Position numbers and translations under genes: made by a program. A DNA stretch of 64,000 nt, from positions 12,962,697 through 13,026,696 of the forward strand of contig CM055111.1 of assembly GCA_029204225.1 (NCBI GenBank), read 5' to 3'. The stretch is from Diphasiastrum complanatum. Its lineage: Eukaryota > Streptophyta > Lycopodiopsida > Lycopodiales > Lycopodiaceae. This document shows positions 54,367-64,000 of this stretch, piece by piece. The notes under the pieces are model-generated. The model had not been told where the DNA came from and made no database searches. It was given only the letters and a program-made list of their open reading frames with translations. Each line of letters begins with the position of its first letter. Within the stretch, counting starts at the first letter, position 1.

Positions 54367-54589
54367 TAGTGTCCTGTGGTACCGCTATTATGGTACAGCT
54401 GGTACGGTACCACCCTGGGATCCGCGGTACCAGGGCAGTACCATAATAATAAAAAAAAAATTTAAATTTTTTTCCCGTGTTATTTTCGTAAAAAAAAAAA
54501 AATTTGGTGCCGCATGACCGGTACGGTACCGCGGTACCAGTATGGTCCCACGGTACCGGGATCCGCAGTACCCGGTACCGCGGGACCTA

Positions 54590-54591
<2 letters not shown>
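54365..54591. repeat. (TA)n-flanked foldback unit 2, GGTACC-rich
   Basis: Collinear with unit 1, in the same orientation and with the same centre, but many base differences. Terminal inverted repeat ATCATAG-(T)GTCC. It ends in (TA)n at 54592-54633. Confidence 0.8.
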
Positions 54592-54635
<44 letters not shown>

Positions 54636-54759
54636 TTTAATATGGATTTGGAATTTGTATTAGGAAGGCTTATAATCCAACTGTAGGTTGAGAATCAGTG
54701 GTTCAGGCAGAGTTCACAATCAGGGTTTTCAGGAAAGAATAAGCCAGGAAATAGCTCTC

Positions 54760-54930
54760 AGGATGAATCAATCCACAAAATTCATGCAAGCAATGCCATT
54801 TTTTGTGTCACCTATATGTGTTGTGTGCGCTTAACCTATGCCACAAATCCCGCCGGTTTATTTAGTCATTTGAAAAGGGCTCACTGTAATTTCAAAATTA
54901 TCCAAACTACCAGTGAGGGTCTCAAGAAAA
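54760..54930 (+). pseudogene. Possible BED-type zinc finger fragment (hAT-like)
   Basis: Forward frames read PICVVCA and, after a frame shift of one base, NPAGLFSHLKRAHCNFKI. The spacing Cys-x2-Cys ... Leu-x2-His-Leu-x3-His is that of BED zinc fingers found at the N-terminus of hAT transposases and some plant proteins. No transposase catalytic region was seen nearby. Confidence 0.35.
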
Positions 54931-55324
54931 ACAATATATGATATAAACATTGAGCGAGAATATCAATTGCTTTTACACAAAACGATCGTATGATGGGTTG
55001 TAGATGGTTTTCATGCATCATTTTTTATGATATCTTGATTGACAAAACCAAAAGATCTACCAGGAGTCAAATCTTTGTGGGCCTGTAAATTCAAGCAATG
55101 AACACTTGCTGATGGCTGACGTAGCTCTTCCACCCAGAAATGGGATGCATGCAATATAATCAGAGACGGCTGTTATTCTCGTCCGCCCCCATCCGAAAAC
55201 ACAAAGCTTCAGTCCATCCTGAAGATGTTAACACTTGAGCTATTTTAAACTCTGGCATATGGTTGTTAGTTCTTTAGATATCAACTCTCAGGATATGGGT
55301 TTTTTTTCCTTTGTAAAAAACTAT

Positions 55325-55415
55325 GTATCTTTTTATTTTTTTTGGGGGGTCCCATTCCGGAACGGAACGCGTTCCAGAACGTATTCCGTTCCAGAACGTC
55401 TTCCGTTATGGAACA
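55325..55415. repeat. GTTCC/GGAAC palindromic-word repeat
   Basis: After a T-rich tract and GGGGGGTCCC, the words TTCCGGAACG, GCGTTCCAGAACGT and CGTTCCAGAACGTC follow each other. It resembles one half of the foldback units at 54.1-54.6 kb but with a different palindromic word. Confidence 0.65.
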
Positions 55416-57207
55416 GGCAACTAAGTAATGAACTAAACATCAAACCATTTCCGTGTTCTTGATATAGAGAATGGGGTGCCCTAGAGGGTAGAAGACTGCC
55501 TCCAAGTCTCAAATTTTATCAATGACCAAAGAGAACTGCTTGATTTTTTGAAGTGGCCTCAAAAACACCCACTGCTTGTGGCACATGAACAAGGCTTCAA
55601 AACTCTAATCTCATGCTTCCAATCACTCCAGCACAGTCAAAACACCCCACCTGCAAGAGATCTCAGCAAAAGATGGGGAGGAGGTTTGATCAAACATGTG
55701 AAGGTGAGGAGGGAGCATTCTTCTCACCAAGTTAATTATAATTAGGGAAGGCTGGCCCAAGCTGTACATAGGTCATTTTTTAAGTAAATGAGAAATCTTA
55801 AAACAAAGTCATTTGGCCCTTTGGGCACCTTATGGGGGGCGAGGCCCCAAAAAAGAAATAGTTTGAAAAGCCCATGCTTCAAACGCATTTCAAATATGAG
55901 CGTCAATTGTGAAACGTTTAAAACACATTTCAAATATTTGGAAAATTCGTCAAAATGTTTAGAAGGTTTTCCCACTTTTACATTGATCATGATAAAAAAT
56001 GTCTTTTTGCCATGGAAAAACTGACCATAAGCAGCTATGCTATAAAGGTTGGTTCCAGTACTCGAAATTCAAAAATTTCAAAGATCAGAGTGACATTACA
56101 CACATTAGATATCTTAAATGGATAGCATTATTGAACGCCTTGACTTGGAGGTTGTTAATATACAAGATAATAAACTAGTAACAAAACTTTGGCTCACTGT
56201 TTATTTTATTCAAATTTCTGAAACATGTTACATCAAAGTTTGGAGCATGAGCTAACTGGGGCCCTTACGAGGGCCAACCACTGGCCTGCAATCCTCTTTC
56301 ATGGCAGGCCCCAAGACCTACTTTAGAAAAGAATTGATTTCCAAAACCTATATCTTAAATGCATTTCAACGTGAAAGCTGTGAAAAATGTTCGCAACCTC
56401 TTCCAAACAAATTTGATTGCAATCGTGAACGTAAGAAGCAACCCAGAAATGCCCGTCTATATGATTGATTAAAACAGTGCTATTGGTCCATATCTCTTAC
56501 TTCAACATTGTTCTAACAGCACATTAAGCATGATAATTTGATTGTTTTGAGTAGATGAGATATTTGCCCAAAAAGAAAACAGTTGCAAAGTAACAAGGAT
56601 AAGAACCATTTCTGTGATTGCATATCCAACCTTAGACTAAAGCTTAAAATTTCTTAGGTTTTGACTCATGCAAATCCTCAAAATCGAAAGCCATCTTGCA
56701 TATAAAAAATTTAATGAGAACAAGCATGTAGAAAATACCAGCATCTATTCAGCCATGCTGCAGAAGTTATTGCTATATGTTTGTAGTCAGTTCTCATGAT
56801 CTAAGAACTCGCTCTAGCCTCTGAAACTCAGTTAACAATCACCCATGCCATGTATATAAGACCTCATGAACACTACCCAAACAACGTCCAATTAGCCACA
56901 CCACAAATGTTATCATTGTGTCACGCTGTTAAATTTACATATTTTCACCACTGAATCTAGCCCCTCATAAGTGCATTCCTAGGGTTTTTTCCATTCTTGT
57001 AGACTCTTGCTCCCTACCTTCACCATCTGGTTTTCTAGCACACTTTAAATGAGTCTTAATGGTTCTTTGATCTTTATCATATTAAGAACAATAATTGTGC
57101 CATCTTCTTTCCCAACATCCACTCCGTATAACCATAAAAAGAAAATGTGTGATACTGTTAAAGCATCAATCATGAAAGGTACACTGAGTTACTACAAGAA
57201 GCAATAC
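55416..57207. other. Spacer, possibly intron, no recognised gene
   Basis: No supported exon. 55860-55960 carries TTTCAAA/GTTTAAAAC words. It lies between minus-strand exons at 57208-58098 and 50686-50728. Confidence 0.4.
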
Positions 57208-58098
57208 CTGACCAGGAAAAAGGTTCCATCTTTCAATAAGATCACGTTGGTCAGAATTTTCCTTCATTGTAGAAAATGGTTGCACATCAACCCTGGAGAG
57301 GAGAGATGGCTTCAGCTGGCGATCAAATGATGCTTGGTGCATACCACTTCTTATGTTGGAGGAATTTAAGCCCTGATTTGAAGGTACAAAATTTTCCACA
57401 TTATTTGCTTCACCTCTTTGCGTGGTTGTATGAAAAAAGTTTTCAAGGACTGGAGATCTCGTCAATATTAGGTTATTTGATACACCTGAGCCTCCATCAG
57501 TAAGAATACCATTGTTTCTGTCTAAGACACTGAATATATTGCCAACATTAGAACTAGAAATAACCCGATTATTCATTCTACTACCAGGTTGTATATCTCC
57601 CTCAATAACAAGCGTGTCTCCATCAGGCAATGCTTGATGCACAGCAGGTGTCATGTTGGAGCAATTTAAGACATGATCTGAAGGTGTGGGACTTTCCATG
57701 TTGTTGGCTTCAGGAGTGTGTGTGGTTGTCTCAAGATAGTTTTCAAGAGCTGGTGACCTTGTTATCAAGTTAAATGATCCACCTGAGCCTCCATCAGTGA
57801 GACCTCCGTTGCTTCCTCCCAAATTACTGAACAGATTGCCAACATCAGCTTTAGAAATGACCTGATTAACCGTACTAATACCAGATCGCAGCCCTCTCTC
57901 AATGACAAGACTGTCTGTTGTAGGAAGTCCTCGGTGCAACTTATCTGCAGACTTCTGTATAGTGGCACTTTCCCATGACCTCTCAGTCCCTCCACTCTTA
58001 GCGTCATTCTCAAATACACTGAAGCCTCTATCTGTGGAATCTCGTTTGGCTTCTTCAGTATAAGAGCATGGAATATCAGTTTCTCCAAGTTCATGAAG
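57208..58098 (-). CDS. Large minus-strand exon, 297 codons, with an internal protein repeat
   Basis: An acceptor CTTCAACAG and a donor CAG|GTATTG enclose 891 nt, exactly 297 codons in phase 0 and without stops. It begins LHELGETDIPCSYTEEAKR and ends WNLFPGQ. Two repeats of about 85 residues are recognisable: VIERG...VISKADVGNLFS...LTDGGSGGSFNLITRSP...EANN and VIEGD...VISSSNVGNIFS...LTDGGSGVSNNLILTRSP...EANN. A partial third copy begins HQASFD. The composition is polar, Gly/Ser/Asn-rich, likely flexible. I do not recognise the family. Intact phase and frame over this length, in a region full of dead elements, indicate a living host gene. Confidence 0.65.
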
Positions 58099-59164
58099 CT
58101 GTTGAAGACATTATGGTGATCAAAACTTGAGCCACATGGCAAAAAGCATCAACACAAGGAAAGGATAGAGATAATCCTATATAAAACTACACTAAAAAGC
58201 TATACTGAAACAAAGAATAAGATGGCGCATAAATGAAGAAGCATCCAGGCAGTGATTGGAGTAGGACAGGGAGATATCTGGGAACAGTTTCTCGGTATGG
58301 CATCTTCTGGCTATACTCCCAGTTTAGCATCCTGACTTTGAATGCAGCCAAATACCCCAAAAATGTATGATCATTTTGTCCATACACAAACAAGCAGAAA
58401 CAATACTGATAATAAGAAGGCTACTGCACATATGCAGTGCAGGGTTGTAACACTAGAAAAGATGCTATGTTTCTAGCAACATCCTGATGCACATGCTCAT
58501 CTTCGAGGAAAATCGCTCTTCGTGAAATTCAATCGAAATCATCCACTGAAACCCGTCAAATTTTGTACAAAAAACACATCGAAGCAAACACCCTAACAGC
58601 TTTAGAGGTTCCGACACTAAAAAAGTTGATATTAATAGGTCGTTATGACTTGAGCTTTTCAGGTGCCATCAACATGAACTGTATATATTTGTTCCTATAA
58701 AAAGATACACATACATGAGGAAGGGCTTTGTGTCTCCCTCGTTACACCTGGTTTCTGGTGCCCCTCTTTAAATCCTATTCCAAACTTAGGCAGCAATACA
58801 TTTCCAAACAGGCCAGCTTAGGAACCGACAAATGGCAGGCACAGAGTGGTCCATGCATAGATGGCATGTCCATCTTGGAAAGGCTCCATGAGCAGCTTAA
58901 GCAATACACTCTCACTAGACCTTGGCAACAAAGAAAAAACTGGTTTTCTTAATCTGCCAATATCAACATAGAAAAGTGAAACATACTGCAAATTACAATT
59001 TGTATCTGCTAGATCCCAGATTGTCAATGCAATTAGAACTACACAGTGACAAGGCTGGTGAGACAATGATGTATTTCTTTCATCTTGATTCTCACAAGGG
59101 TTTTTTAATCCTAAATGTTGGTGTACTTCTTTTTTAATCTGAAAACAGGCCTTCAGCATGAGTT

Positions 59165-59245
59165 TTGCTCGCGTCTGGCATGGAATTGAACCTGCGGGGG
59201 CAGGCCCAATCCAAGCACGCTACACCAGCACAGCAGTCATGGGAC
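59165..59245 (-). ncRNA. tRNA-like sequence, probably a SINE head or tRNA pseudogene
   Basis: The minus strand has GTGTAGCGTGCTTGG, near the A-box, and GCAGGTTCAATTCCATGCC, near the B-box of RNA polymerase III promoters, about 25 bases apart. TTGGGCCTG...CCCGCAGG resembles an anticodon arm and T-arm. The acceptor stem does not pair well, so a functional tRNA is unlikely. It is probably the head of a tRNA-derived SINE. Confidence 0.45.
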
Positions 59246-59497
59246 GATAATGCTGATATATTTTTCAAGAATAAGTATTGGAACAAAGGCGCCGATTTCC
59301 TCCAAGTGTCTGCCCTATCATGTTGCTGCTGTTGCACATATACGGTCCTTGAACATTCACCGTAGATCTCAAAATTATCTATCTGATGTGTTTTTCTACT
59401 ATTGTACCTCTTCTAACCTGTCTCGCAATATTCTAGATTCAAATAGTTGAATGATGACAGGATAGCCAAAACACCGCTTGGAATGACAAGATCTTAC

Positions 59498-59540
59498 CAT
59501 GTCAGAAGGATGTGTGGTAAGAATCATGAAAATGGAAACT
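59498..59540 (-). CDS. Minus-strand micro-exon candidate, 43 nt (paralogue of 50686-50728)
   Basis: A pyrimidine-rich acceptor (TTTTTCATGCCCATCGCAG) and donor ATG|GTAAGA enclose 43 nt reading, after one base, VSIFMILTTHPSDM. Length and phase equal those of the exon at 50686-50728, and V, S/A, F and T positions agree. Either one gene contains two related micro-exons or two tandem paralogues lie here. Confidence 0.45.
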
Positions 59541-59906
59541 CTGCGATGGGCATGAAAAATTTTATGAGCGTCAGATTGTAAATCAAATCAGGCCCAGTTT
59601 TATCTTTGCAATGCAATAGCTTAAGAAAGAAAGTAAATAAGAAAGTTTTGAGTTTTATTGATATCTTAATAACGAAAGGTCCATAAAATTATAAAGTAAA
59701 TCTCAAATTTATTACTAATTAAGAGAGTATAAATACGTCTGCAATAGAAAATTGTAAAGAAATATAGTAACTATTGGAACCCTGCTTTCCTTATTGCCAC
59801 TATAATAGTTGTCCCAAAGCAACAAGTGACCCTGCTGGTCTGTAACTAATAAGAGAGCTCACATAAAGAACTCAAATGAATCAAAGTATCTAGATATCAA
59901 TGAAAC

Positions 59907-59948
59907 TGTCTAAAACAATAGCATCATGCAATGTCCTCAGATATGCAT
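59907..59948 (-). CDS. Weak minus-strand exon candidate
   Basis: An acceptor GCTCATTTTTCAG opens a frame reading AYLRTLHDAIVLD. It joins in phase to the exon at 60334-60409. The donor (GACA|GTTTCA) is poor; the frame continues to a stop at 59896, so this could be a last exon. Confidence 0.3.
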
Positions 59949-60044
59949 CTGAAAAATGAGCATCGTCAACGAGAAGTGTCATTGATTGACCATGAAAGAG
60001 ACAATGATGTCTTCTTTGGATCTCAAAACAAGTCGAGCATGATT

Positions 60045-60305
60045 GATATATATATATATACATAACAGACATGAGGGTCCGGGCCGGACGCGGGCATTCC
60101 GCGTCCGCATCCGGCGTCCGGACCCGGACGCGTCTGACCCCCGGATGCAAGGTCGGACGCGTCCATATATTTTTTTATTTTTTTTGGCTAAAAAAATAAA
60201 ATAAAAAATTATAAAAAAAAAAAAACGGACGCGTCCGGGGACAGAGACGCACCCCTGGCGCGTCCGCGTCCGGTCGCTTCCTTAGATACATATATATATA
60301 TATAA
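60045..60305. repeat. (TA)n-flanked GC-rich foldback unit, GGACGCG word
   Basis: (TA)n, then a GC-rich half with repeated GGACGCG, GCGTCCG and CCGGACGCGTCC words. A T/A-rich centre (60167-60225) follows, then a GC-rich half with the same words inverted, then (TA)n. The architecture matches the units at 54089-54591, although the palindromic word is ACGCGT instead of GGTACC. Confidence 0.8.
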
Positions 60306-60333
60306 TGGAAAATAAAGGAGTGAAACACCATAC

Positions 60334-60409
60334 CAGGAGAGAAATAGAAATCAATCCAATAGATGTGAGGAGTACCAAGACAAACAATACCCTTGAAAAT
60401 AGATCGCAC
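60334..60409 (-). CDS. Minus-strand exon candidate, 76 nt
   Basis: An acceptor CACATCACAAG and donor CCTG|GTATGG enclose 25 codons plus one base: VRSIFKGIVCLGTPHIYWID, then FYFSP. The split codon is completed by the acceptor at 59948. The (TA)n-flanked foldback unit lies in the intervening intron. The family is not recognised. Confidence 0.4.
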
Positions 60410-60500
60410 CTTGTGATGTGAGTGCTAGCCATGGATATCTCTCTTTACCCATATGTATACTATATAGTATCAAATTCCAAAACTCCCTGAATGTCGATGA

Positions 60501-61150
60501 TTAATCTGAAGACATCCTCCACCTAGATAGAAGGCATGGCAAACTCGACTTGGACAAGTTCATGCTAAACAAAACGCTTAGCCCCAAAACGCATATTGAC
60601 GTTAAGTTGTGTGAGTCCAAGGACGTCAACCAAATGCACCATGTCTCTATTGCATACATAGTTGTAGGGGTAACCAAAATGTCAAAAAGATGACACTTAC
60701 TCAAAGCATCCCATATGTCTCCTCAAAAAAATTGCTCAATTCGACTAAGGAGGTTTGCCTTTTCCAAGTCGACTAGTGGTTTCATACCAAAGATGGGGCC
60801 CAAGAGGAATACACCCATGTATGTGTTGGAGGAGAGTATCTTCCATCCAATGTAAACTCATACCTATGCATATTATATCTCAATGTATTAAAGACCATGA
60901 TCTTGGTCTTCTTTATATTGACCGCTAGACCCCATGTGCTAAAAAATGTGTGGAATGTGTCCATTTGTTGTTGTAACCCCTCTCTAGTTGGAAAGACTAG
61001 AACCACATCATCAAAACATAGCAAGATAGAGATTAGTATGTGACATAATTTGCATCCATGTCCACGATTTTGGTCAAAAATCCTCTCTAACTCATGCGTC
61101 ACTATAAAGGGTGACTATGATAGGAGAGAGTGAACAACCTTGCTTCACTC
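60501..61150 (-). mobile_element. LINE reverse transcriptase fragment 4
   Basis: The minus strand from about 61100 reads CFDDVVLVFPTREGLQQQMD, in which the RT active site F/YADD is FDD after Cys. NIKKTKIMVFNTLRYNMHRY and EFTLDGRYSPP follow. After frame changes come LFDILVTPTTMYAIETWC and VLGLSVLFSMNLSKSSLP. It is the same family as fragments 1 and 3, in inverted orientation. Confidence 0.75.
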
Positions 61151-61245
61151 CTATAGTACAATCATCTGAGATCCATAGTTAAATCTAAAGCATCCCTTGC
61201 CTTTAGTGGCACAACAACCAAAACCATGTCAGATGAGAAACTAAG

Positions 61246-61480
61246 ATTTCATATTGCATGTTTCATTCCCAGTTGTGTTAGGCTCAAGTAGTCCTTGAAA
61301 TCAACATTACTAGGGTCCTGGGCTCATTGTTTTAAGCTATTCTTAGCACCATCATTCCACAATTTCATATTGCATGCTTCATTCCTAGTTGTGTTAGGCT
61401 CAAGGAGTCCTTGAAATGAACATTACTAGGGTCCTGGGCTCATTGTTTTAAGCTATTCTTAGCATCATCATTCTACAACA
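61246..61480 (+). repeat. Truncated 5' LTR made of a 116-bp tandem duplication
   Basis: Two 116-bp copies (61246-61361 and 61362-61477) differ at only about seven positions and end ...TTCTACAACA beside a primer site. The LTR start is absent; LINE sequence precedes it. The first 40 bases recur at 63474-63513 in the 3' LTR. Confidence 0.8.
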
Positions 61481-61481
61481 G

Positions 61482-61493
61482 TGGTATCAGAGC
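61482..61493 (+). other. Primer binding site (tRNA-iMet)
   Basis: TGGTATCAGAGC, one base after the LTR end. Confidence 0.85.
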
Positions 61494-61608
61494 ATCACGG
61501 TTGAAGCATGAATCTAGAAATCTAAACTTCATTTTTCTTATGCATGCATGATGGATTTATTTGGATCTCATGATCCATATAGAATTCGTTTAGAATCTAA
61601 GTCCAACT

Positions 61609-62516
61609 ATGATGCATGGAGAGATAGTGACAGGACAATTTTGGAAGCCGAGCTTATCAGATTCAGAGTATGATATATGGTGCCAGACTAATGATATAGC
61701 TATAGCCCATATATGTTTGCCATTGTCATATGATTTAATTTTGAATTACGGTGAGGAATCATGTGCAGAATTATTATGGAAAAAGCTAGAGCAGCAATAT
61801 TCCGTGGAGCAAAGAAATAATCATTGTCAAGAAGATTATTTGTTATGTAGGACAGAAGAAAAATATATGCAAAGGATTTTGGTTCGTATGCAGGATGTAT
61901 GCATGCGTAATACCAATTTACAGGATGTATGTGAATTGAAAAGATTGAGTAGTCCTCAGTCACCAGCATCTGACATGCAGGTTTCCATTCAAGGGGAATC
62001 CACTTCTAGTTCCTTGCAGCATGATCAGCATGAAGGGCAACTTCAGCTTTGCATGCAGGATGTATGCATGCAGTCGGATTCTCGACAGAGGGAATCCAAT
62101 ATACCTTTGCTACAGGAGATTTCAAATCCTGCTGATCGTCATGATCCTCTAGAGGATATGTTCTCTTCCACTCAGGAAGAATTTTTGTCTTGCTTGCAAG
62201 GTGAACCCAACGGATGCCTGCAAGATCTCATAACTCCTCATACAGATCAACCTAGAAACAGGATCTTTGTTTGTAGAGCTTGTTATTGATAATTTGAAAC
62301 ATGACGCTCCTATGATTCCAATGCAGGATACCGAGCAGCTGCATGTACCTACTGCTGAAGTGCCGGACATTTCTGATGACGAGGAAGATGCCTCATTTAC
62401 TCTTGTTGGGTGTTGTCCCGACACAACTTTCGATTTGTTGTATCTTCATATGATGCATGCAAATCCATACGAGTTGTGCAAAATTCGGCATGTAAATAAA
62501 CTTTGTAAAGGGCATT
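61609..62516 (+). CDS. Copia-like gag of a gag-only LTR element, with peptide repeats
   Basis: A 226-codon frame (61609-62289) starts near the primer site. Residues 15-85 fit the copia gag helical region (FWKPSLSDSEYDIWCQTNDI, then SCAELLWKKLEQQYSV). The rest is not gag-like: a repeated QDVCM peptide (three copies: LVRMQDVCMR, LQDVCE, LCMQDVCMQ) and Gln/Ser-rich linkers. A second, overlapping frame from 62267 continues with an acidic stretch (DISDDEEDASFTLVGC) to 62516. No zinc knuckle, protease or pol occurs before the polypurine tract at 62541. The element must be non-autonomous. The true start could be an upstream ATG near 61551. Confidence 0.5.
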
Positions 62517-62540
62517 AGGAGTTATTCATTTAACTGATTT

Positions 62541-63513
62541 AGAGGGGAGTTGTTGAACTTATAAACCTAGTCAAATGAATAGTACATGCCACATGAACAA
62601 TAATTGGGTACAAATTTTTAAGGCCCAAATACTTAGGCAAACTAAGTCCCAAACTTGTGGTGTAGGCCTTCTTGCATGATGATGCCTATGACTCCACTTG
62701 AGTTTGGTAGACCCCCATGCACATGTGCATGGGGGAGTACTAGTTAGATTTCCACCTATTAACATTAGATGTGGCATGCATGTGACATGCAAGTGGCATG
62801 CAAATGCATGCATAGGAATTAGACACTTGGCATTTGCATGCCAACCATTGTACATTCACAAATTCTATTTAATAGAGGCAATCACCCTCCTACCACAAGA
62901 TGGTGAGAGAGAGATTTGGAACTTTCTTCCATCTTCATTGTGCTCCGTGTTTTCTTGCTCCATTCTTCATTTTCCTTGTGTACGAACTTGCTGCAGGGAC
63001 AGATCTCATTTCTGGTGGATCTCCATCATTACAATCCAATTCTGGTGGAATCAAGTGCAAATTGCTTGTAGGAGGAGGGCACTACCAGCCATACTACTAC
63101 TACTATCATTGGTTGCATATTTGGAGCCAGAACAGCCCACTAATCATTGTTGATTGGGCGCTGCCTCAGATTAGTAGATTCTACTTTTTCTCCTTAAATA
63201 CTTTTCAGAAATTGATGAATTCAAAAGCATTTGTTTTCTATTAGAAGGGTGTCATCACTAATAGTGATTAGAGGCAAATTAGAGGATGATTAGGATCTGA
63301 TTTTCCAGATCTGGTCCTGCTGATTGGAGTGGCCAGCAAGTAGAATTCATTTCCATTTTGATTCATTGATCTAGCATAGAGGAGAGTTCACATAGACTTG
63401 AACTAGGATCAAAATTTGGGATCCATTGGTTGCTGTTTTTTCATTTCTACTTGCATGACAATTGCATGTCAAGATTTCATATTGCATGTTTCATTCCTAG
63501 TTGTGTTAGGCTC
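62541..63513 (+). repeat. Polypurine tract and 3' LTR of the gag-only element (truncated)
   Basis: AGAGGGGAG at 62541-62549 is followed by TGTTGAACTTATAAACC at 62551, an LTR start. The region 62660-62850 is dense in CATGCA/GCATG words. The LTR runs to the block ATTTCATATTGCATG...GGCTCA at 63474-63513, which matches the 5' LTR end, then breaks off where another LTR begins. Confidence 0.65.
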
Positions 63514-64000
63514 AGTTATGGACTCGGCTCATTACATTCGCCGCGTCCATTTACATTTACTTTACTTTATGCATAAGCAGGCCTTGGGCCTTTTTTTATT
63601 CATTAGTGACACTTAGACTATATGGTTGGCCTTTGGCCTTATTATTCATTATTAGGCCATTTGGACATATTACTGGAGAGTGGTGGCCTTCTTGGAGGGC
63701 GCACTATTTTCCCTCCCAGTTGGGCCCTAGCCACCGGAAGCTTCCTTTTAGGGCTTCCTCTTGGCTATAAGTAGGGAAACTATGTCATTTGTTATTCAGC
63801 TGATGATATTGATCTCTCTCTTTAGCCTCCTTAATCTCTCTCTTTCCTGCTTTCTAGGGTTAAGTCTTGCTTATGTGCCGCTTTCATAGCTTAAGTCTTG
63901 CTTATGTGATGCTTTCATAGCTTAGCTCTAGATCAATTGTGGCTCTATTCTTAACTTGGTATCAAAGCACTTTCCTGATTGCTGAATCTCAGATCTGATT
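63514..64000 (+). repeat. Right part of another copia LTR with primer site
   Basis: The segment ends with ATTCTTAAC followed by TGGTATCAAAGC (63957-63968), the initiator tRNA-Met site with one change. A tandem repeat of AGCTTAAGTCTTGCTTATGTG and GCTTTCATAGC lies at 63880-63925. Internal sequence begins and leaves the window. Confidence 0.6.

Noticed and set aside
54007-54686. Frames encoding long Tyr-Ile runs
   Set aside because: They are translations of (TA)n microsatellites.
58818-59159. Minus-strand frame of 113 codons as an exon of the host gene
   Set aside because: No convincing acceptor and donor pair in phase, and the peptide shows no continuity with neighbouring exons.
62571-62855. 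Minus-strand frame of 94 codons over the CATGCA-rich LTR region
   Set aside because: Its His/Met/Cys-rich product simply reflects repeated GCATG words in the LTR.
2592-63968. tRNA genes at the repeated GCTCTGATACCA / TGGTATCAGAGC sequences
   Set aside because: Only the 12-base primer site is present, always beside LTR ends. No cloverleaf can be formed.

Overview
The window looks like intergenic and intronic nuclear DNA from a large, AT-rich plant genome. It is dominated by nested, decayed retroelements: Ty1/copia LTR elements whose primer sites match plant initiator tRNA-Met, Ty3/gypsy pol fragments, non-LTR (LINE) RT fragments, and one unusual RT pseudogene with a zinc finger. I favour a non-seed land plant such as a fern, from the style of that RT pseudogene and the copia set, but this is recall and weak. 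Nothing bacterial, no CRISPR array, no operons and no rRNA or complete tRNA genes were seen.

Layout. 1-8 kb: an LTR-like segment, a dead coiled-coil ORF, half of a copia element (zinc knuckle and protease) and an opposite-strand gypsy integrase. 8-17.7 kb: an unrecognised ORF; an intron-containing gene on the minus strand whose exon is split by a copia element (9653-14081, target duplication GAATC); a second copia gag; and, at 16.9-17.7 kb, a plus-strand relative of the split gene. Both relatives carry a Cys-x2-Cys pattern and are the best candidates here for an undescribed family. 17.7-27.2 kb: a long minus-strand copia with a 983-bp LTR, a plus-strand gypsy pol, and a plus-strand copia with a well-preserved integrase whose RT is cut short. 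28.3-36.1 kb: a decayed GC-richer ORF beside a minus-strand copia, which is cut by a small complete LTR element (30799-34010, target duplication GTTTT), then minisatellites and a copia RNase H tail. 38.2-43.1 kb: the zinc-finger RT pseudogene and another minus-strand copia. 44.6-61 kb: the most host-like part, with exon candidates bounded by good splice sites on both strands, broken up by LINE fragments, an approximately 800-bp foldback element and repeats set in (TA)n tracts built from palindromic words. 61.2-64 kb: a gag-only LTR element and the edge of another LTR.

Four copia relatives (9.8-11.2, 26.0-26.8, 33.1-33.4 and probably 41.4-41.7 kb) share a 3' module where RT and RNase H should be. 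This suggests a non-autonomous subfamily that depends on other copia enzymes. Exons were inferred from splice motifs and phase by eye; edges of degenerate repeats are approximate unless a terminal motif or target duplication is stated.
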